This document shows positions 60,366 through 64,000 of a stretch of DNA of 64,000 nucleotides, piece by piece. A model generated the notes under the pieces. It was given only the letters and a program-made list of their open reading frames with translations. It was not told the origin of the DNA and searched no databases. Made by a program: the position numbers and the translations under genes. Source of the stretch: Pedobacter puniceum (GTDB lineage Bacteria > Bacteroidota > Bacteroidia > Sphingobacteriales > Sphingobacteriaceae); the NCBI RefSeq assembly GCF_009674685.1, contig NZ_WKJI01000003.1, forward strand, positions 124,001 to 188,000, in the 5' to 3' direction. Position 1 is the first letter of the stretch, and every line of letters starts with the position of its first letter.

Positions 60366-61031
60366 ATGAAACATTTTTTAAAGTTCTTTTTAGTTGTTGC
60401 TTTCTTATTTTCGGGAGTTATTATACAAGCTCAGCCTGCTAAAGCTCCCTTTTATAAAGAGATAGCTCAGTACAAAAAGCAAGACTCGCTTCGTTTTCCT
60501 CAAAAAAATGCTGTACTCTTTGTAGGAAGTTCTTCCTTAAGATTATGGAAAGATTTAGAAAATGTCTTTAAAGCTTATGGAGCTATCAATCGTGGATTTG
60601 GAGGCTCAAATTTAGCTGATGCTATTTATTATGCCGATGATATTATTTTTCCTTATCAGCCAAAGCATATTTTCATTTATAGTGGAGAAAATGATATTGC
60701 CGGCGGAACAAGTGTTGATGTTACGGTAGACAGGTTTAAAATCTTGTTTAATTTGATTAGAAAGCAACTTCCTGAAACTAGAATTTCTTATATTTCTATT
60801 AAACCCAGTATTAGTAGAGAAAAATTTGATGCTGCTTTTCAGGATGCTAACGCTAAAATTAAATCTTTTTTAAGCTCGCAACCCTCAACAGATTTTATTG
60901 ATGTTTACCAAGCCATGTTAGCTGAAAATGGTAAGGTACAACAAGATATTTTTATCCAAGATAATTTACACATGAACCAAAAAGGATATGATATCTGGAT
61001 TAAGGTATTGAAGCAGTATTTTAAAAACTAA
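60366..61031 (+). CDS. SGNH/GDSL-family esterase
   Basis: The 221-residue secreted hydrolase has a signal peptide (about 1-22). The SGNH blocks are visible: I, VGSSSLRLW with the nucleophile serine; II, GFGGSNLADA; III, YSGENDIAGG with the asparagine; and V, DNLHMNQKGY with the Asp-His pair. It removes acyl groups from carbohydrates in related loci. It is the last gene of the PUL, five bases after the other esterase. No clear terminator follows. Confidence 0.88.
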   Translation: MKHFLKFFLVVAFLFSGVIIQAQPAKAPFYKEIAQYKKQDSLRFPQKNAVLFVGSSSLRLWKDLENVFKAYGAINRGFGGSNLADAIYYADDIIFPYQPKHIFIYSGENDIAGGTSVDVTVDRFKILFNLIRKQLPETRISYISIKPSISREKFDAAFQDANAKIKSFLSSQPSTDFIDVYQAMLAENGKVQQDIFIQDNLHMNQKGYDIWIKVLKQYFKN

Positions 61032-61069
61032 TACTGATTTTTCTAAAGAAAGGATTAAAACAATAGTTT

Positions 61070-61960
61070 CTACTTATTCTGTTTAAATCTAGGTTTAAAG
61101 CCTAAAGGTTTCGCTGTAGAAGTATGCTCTTCCTTTATTTCTTCTTGCGAATCAGCTACTATATTTTCTTCAGCATTAACACCTTCTTGTTTAATTGTGG
61201 TAGTCTTAGCCTTAAATCTAGGTTTAAATCCTAAAGGTTTATCTTCTTGAGCTAGTGTTTCAGTAGCTTTTTCTGATTCTAGGTTAATAGGCTCTTCCTT
61301 TATTTCTTCTTGTTGAATAGGGGTTTGGGTAGCCTTAAATCTAGGTTTAAAACCAACAGCGGGTTTGCTTTCTTCAGTTTTGGTAGCTGAAATAGGTTCC
61401 TCTGTCTTTGTTTCCTCTGTTTTTATAGTTGTAGCACCAGCCTTAAATCTCGGCTTAAAACCAACTGGAGTAGTGGATTTACTTTCTGCTGTTTCAGGAG
61501 TTGGAATAGGCTGTTCTGCTTTTGTTTCCTCACTTTTTACTGGCGTAGCTCCGGCTTTAAAGCGGGGTTTAAAGCCAGCGGGTTTGGCTATGGTTGTTTC
61601 TTCTGTACTTGGGTTTGATGAAGTATTTTCTTCAGTTTCTTTTGGTGCTACGGTAGCAGCTTTAAATTTAGGTTTAAAGCCAGCAGGTTTAGCTATTACA
61701 GCTTCCGTTTCGGTAGTTTTTTCTTCTTTTACAGCCGTTTCAAGTGGTTTTTGGTATAAAGCTTTTAATCTGCTTTCTTCTTCTTCAGATAAGCGAAAAT
61801 CTTTACGCAGCTTGTTAAACCAGTATTTCTTGGTATGGTCAAAGCTTTTTTCGCCCATTAAAGTAAAATGACTTTTGAATTGAGTGTATAAACCATCATC
61901 AGCTTGTTTAAGCTTATTAAGGTCTATTTTCTTTTTTAAGAAAAACTCTTCAAAAGTCAT
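61070..61960 (-). CDS. Low-complexity protein with six GFKP(R/K)FK repeats
   Basis: The protein has 296 residues and no signal peptide. An N-terminal helical part (about 1-72) with YTQFKSHFTL and KYWFNKLRKDF is followed by a long Glu/Lys/Thr/Pro-rich tail. The motif GFKP(R/K)FK occurs at residues 94-100, 129-135, 167-173, 203-209, 244-250 and 287-293, at intervals of 35-43. Each basic motif is separated by an acidic, disordered linker. I do not know its function; the basic motifs may bind nucleic acid or a membrane. It is 26 bases after the YebC gene on the same strand. Confidence 0.75.
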   Translation of the reverse strand: MTFEEFFLKKKIDLNKLKQADDGLYTQFKSHFTLMGEKSFDHTKKYWFNKLRKDFRLSEEEESRLKALYQKPLETAVKEEKTTETEAVIAKPAGFKPKFKAATVAPKETEENTSSNPSTEETTIAKPAGFKPRFKAGATPVKSEETKAEQPIPTPETAESKSTTPVGFKPRFKAGATTIKTEETKTEEPISATKTEESKPAVGFKPRFKATQTPIQQEEIKEEPINLESEKATETLAQEDKPLGFKPRFKAKTTTIKQEGVNAEENIVADSQEEIKEEHTSTAKPLGFKPRFKQNK

Positions 61961-61985
61961 TTTTACAATGTTTTTAGCTTAAAAA

Positions 61986-62711
61986 CTATTCTGCCATGTT
62001 ATGATAAACTGCTTGTACATCATCATCATCTTCCAGTTTATCTAATAGTTTTAAAATATCAGCAGCTTGCTCTTCATTTACTTCTGTATGTGAAAGCGCA
62101 ATACGCTCTAATTTGGCTTGCTTAACTTCTATGCCTTTTTCTTCTAAAGCTTTTTGCATCTTACCAAAATCTTCGAAAGCGGCATGCACTACAACCTCAT
62201 CTTCGCCTTCCTCGTTGGCTTCAACAAATATTTCTTCTAAGCCAGCATCAATCAATTCAAACTCTAGTTCTTCTAAGTCTAAATCTCCAGGAGCAAATCT
62301 AAAAGATGATACTCTTTTGAAAATGAAATCTAAAGAGCCAGTTTTTCCTAAAGCACCGTTACATTTATTAAAATAGCTACGTACGTTAGCTACAGTTCTG
62401 TTGGTATTATCGGTAGCGGTTTCAACCAAAACGGCAACGCCATTTGGTCCGTAACCTTCATAAACAATCTCTTCGTAACCGGCAGTACTTTTATCAGAAG
62501 CTCTTTTAATAGCTGCGTCTACACGGTCTTTAGGCATATTCACTGCCTTAGCATTTTGTATGGCAGTTCTTAATCTCGAGTTGGTTTCCGGACTTGGTCC
62601 GCCTTCTTTAACGGCAATAACAATATCTTTACCTATACGGGTAAATTGTACCGCCATTTTAGCCCAACGCTTAAATTTTCTTTCTTTACGGAATTCAAAT
62701 GCTCTTCCCAT
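61986..62711 (-). CDS. YebC/PmpR-family DNA-binding protein
   Basis: The 241-residue protein has the three-domain YebC fold: the N-terminal GRAFEFRKERKFKRWAKM basic segment, the central MPKDRVDAAIKRA and YEGYGPNGVAVLVE segments, and the C-terminal beta/alpha lobe ending in VYHNMAE. The first residues differ from the common GHSKW-type start but the rest is typical. YebC proteins are regulators, and recent work implicates them in ribosome/translation roles at proline stretches. It is monocistronic or paired with the repeat protein downstream. Confidence 0.94.
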   Translation of the reverse strand: MGRAFEFRKERKFKRWAKMAVQFTRIGKDIVIAVKEGGPSPETNSRLRTAIQNAKAVNMPKDRVDAAIKRASDKSTAGYEEIVYEGYGPNGVAVLVETATDNTNRTVANVRSYFNKCNGALGKTGSLDFIFKRVSSFRFAPGDLDLEELEFELIDAGLEEIFVEANEEGEDEVVVHAAFEDFGKMQKALEEKGIEVKQAKLERIALSHTEVNEEQAADILKLLDKLEDDDDVQAVYHNMAE

Positions 62712-62763
62712 TGTGTTTTTTTACAAAAGTCAGAAGTCGGATGACCGAAGTCTGATGTTTTAA

Positions 62764-62803
62764 TCTATTAACTATCTATCATTGACTATTGTCTATTAAC
62801 TAT
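62764..62803. repeat. Short direct repeat in spacer
   Basis: TCTATTAACTAT occurs at 62764-62775 and 62792-62803 in the 127-base gap between the YebC and dehydrogenase genes. It is a simple-sequence spacer with no gene seen. Confidence 0.5.
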
Positions 62804-62838
62804 AGTCTAAAATCAATCCCAAAACTATAAAAAAATGC

Positions 62839-63786
62839 TTAACCCTTTCCCAGATTTCTCAGCATTTCGCTAGTTATTTTTTGAAGGTCAAATTTTGGCG
62901 ACCAATTCCAGTCTTTTTCTGCATAGCTATCGTCAATAGATTTTGGCCAACTGTTAGCAATGGCTTGTCTGGGGTCGTTTTCGCTATAAGTTAAAGTAAA
63001 TTCAGGGATGTGTTTTCTAATTTCTGAGGCCAACTCTTCTGGGTTAAAGCTTACACCATCAAAATTATAGCTTGACCGGATGTTTATATTTTCTGCCGGA
63101 GCATCCATTAATTCAATAGTGCCGCGTATCGCATCATCCATATACATCATGGGTAAATCTGTTTCGGCAGAGAGGAAGCTTTGGTAAGTTTTCTTTTTTA
63201 GTGCATCATGAAAAATATGGATAGCATAATCTGTTGTTCCTCCGCCCGGCATGGCTTTCCAGCTGATGATACCTGGGTAGCGTATGCTTCTTACGTCTAA
63301 ACCAAATTTTTGAAAATAATATTCGCACCATCTTTCGCCAGCAAGTTTACTAATTCCGTAAACGGTATTTGGGTCCATAGTGCAAAATTGCGGTGTTTGG
63401 TTTTTTGGTGATGATGGCCCAAAAACGGCAATAGAACTTGGCCAATAAACTTTTTGTGTACCATACTCAATAGAGAAATCAAGTACATTAAGTAAGCCAT
63501 TCATGTTTAAATCCCAAGCTAATTTTGGGTTTTGCTCGCCAGTTGCCGATAGTAATGCGGCTAATAAATACACCTGTTTGGGTTTGTATTTTGTAAATAC
63601 AGCTTTTAGGTTTTCTTTATCTAAAACGTTTACAAACTCAAACGGACCAGCATTTTTAATGTCATAATCGGGTCTGCGGATATCGCAGGCTACCACTTTA
63701 TTAAAACCATAGGCTTTTCTGAGGGCGGTAACCAACTCTGTACCTATTTGCCCATTAGAACCTAAAACTAATATGTGTTCTGTCAT
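62839..63786 (-). CDS. SDR-family L-threonine 3-dehydrogenase/NAD-dependent epimerase-like
   Basis: The 315-residue Rossmann enzyme has NAD-binding GSNGQIGTELV at residues 9-19 and the catalytic pair in TVYGISKLAGE. The family pattern with RYPGIISWKAMPGGGT and FDGVSFNPEE matches the SDR-type threonine dehydrogenase found in Bacteroidota, which oxidises threonine to 2-amino-3-ketobutyrate. A UDP-sugar epimerase is the alternative. It starts just after the C-terminal end of the next gene, with a two-base gap. Confidence 0.85.
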   Translation of the reverse strand: MTEHILVLGSNGQIGTELVTALRKAYGFNKVVACDIRRPDYDIKNAGPFEFVNVLDKENLKAVFTKYKPKQVYLLAALLSATGEQNPKLAWDLNMNGLLNVLDFSIEYGTQKVYWPSSIAVFGPSSPKNQTPQFCTMDPNTVYGISKLAGERWCEYYFQKFGLDVRSIRYPGIISWKAMPGGGTTDYAIHIFHDALKKKTYQSFLSAETDLPMMYMDDAIRGTIELMDAPAENINIRSSYNFDGVSFNPEELASEIRKHIPEFTLTYSENDPRQAIANSWPKSIDDSYAEKDWNWSPKFDLQKITSEMLRNLGKG

Positions 63787-63788
63787 TT

Positions 63789-64000
63789 TTAATTTAATTT
63801 TGAGGCTAAAGTCACGGCCTTTTTGAACTTTTTAATTTCAGACTTTAAGTCGAAAAACTCGGCATAAACAATATAAATACCTGTTTTTAAAAGGTTATTA
63901 TTTTCATTTAGTCCATCCCAAGTAAAACTACCTTCAGCAGAAACGTTTTGATTTTCAATCAGTTTTTTTACCAGTTGACCTTTATCATCAAAAATAGAAA
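63789..64000 (-). CDS. C-terminal part of a FlgD/lamin-tail-type cell-surface protein (partial)
   Basis: An open minus-strand frame runs from the window edge to TAA at 63789-63791, about 70 residues. It reads SIFDDKGQLVKKLIEN, then GSFTWDGLNENNNLLKTG and IYIVYAEFFDLKSE, a FlgD-Ig-like sequence typical of the C-terminal end of lamin-tail-domain proteins in Bacteroidota. The N-terminal part lies beyond the window. It precedes the threonine dehydrogenase by two bases, so they may be co-transcribed. Confidence 0.75.
   Translation of the reverse strand, partial: SIFDDKGQLVKKLIENQNVSAEGSFTWDGLNENNNLLKTGIYIVYAEFFDLKSEIKKFKKAVTLASKLN

Noticed and set aside
61365-61871. 168-codon open frame on the plus strand opposite the GFKPRFK-repeat gene
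   Set aside because: It is the Val/Ser/Phe-rich antisense shadow of a Glu/Lys/Thr-rich repetitive gene and has no independent signals.

Overview
The window comes from an AT-rich Bacteroidota chromosome, most likely a Sphingobacteriaceae (Pedobacter-like) soil or plant bacterium. Supporting signs are the SusC/SusD pair with lipoprotein neighbours, DUF1800/DUF1501, a triple-Tyr/LuxR regulator, a BT_3928-type DoxX protein, DUF1599 next to folP and cdaA, a TAnnTTTG-like promoter, and weak or absent Shine-Dalgarno sequences. No prophage, CRISPR array or integrase was seen.

Layout. 1-6600 is core: the end of a carotenoid operon (lycopene cyclase plus a cytochrome b5-like protein), aroK, a DoxX protein, DUF1599, folP, cdaA (c-di-AMP synthesis), a phosphoesterase, a [2Fe-2S] protein and ferritin. 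6667-11775 holds a two-component system, an SPFH lipoprotein, a leucine-rich-repeat protein and a secreted beta-carbonic anhydrase. 11776-12072 carries three related terminator-type hairpins in a row. A PfkB kinase and tRNA-Asn follow.

Two near-identical tRNA-Asn genes, 25,888 bases apart (13091 and 38979), bracket an accessory block. Its left part (13342-16120) is a modular array built around one intact REP-associated tyrosine transposase (RAYT), an in-frame RAYT deletion remnant, a RAYT 3'-end relic and several REP hairpins, each module carrying a different small membrane protein gene. Next is a secreted carbohydrate-degrading block (GH43, GH127, acetylesterase, two PL8 lyases flanking a Ca-motif-rich protein). 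Then comes a complete L-rhamnose pathway (GntR-type regulator, RhaT, isomerase, kinase, aldolase/dehydrogenase fusion) and a DUF1800/DUF1501 export pair.

After the second tRNA are a YdeI-like gene, a relic of the tRNA-Asn terminator, a barrel protein, recA, nth, a TerC protein, a polyprenyl synthase and a MntA/HepT toxin-antitoxin pair. 46213-61031 is a polysaccharide utilisation locus (PUL): secreted EEP phosphodiesterase (divergent), propeller/LuxR regulator, SusC, SusD, LamG lipoprotein, GH144-like beta-1,2-glucanase, GH3 and two esterases. I infer beta-1,2-glucan as the substrate, possibly substituted osmoregulated periplasmic glucan. The window ends with a GFKPRFK-repeat protein, a YebC protein, an SDR threonine dehydrogenase and the C-terminus of a FlgD/lamin-tail-type protein.

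The most unusual items are the RAYT/REP cassette array, the tRNA-Asn duplication with its displaced terminator, the clustered GATGTAG sites before susC, and the two substrate hypotheses.
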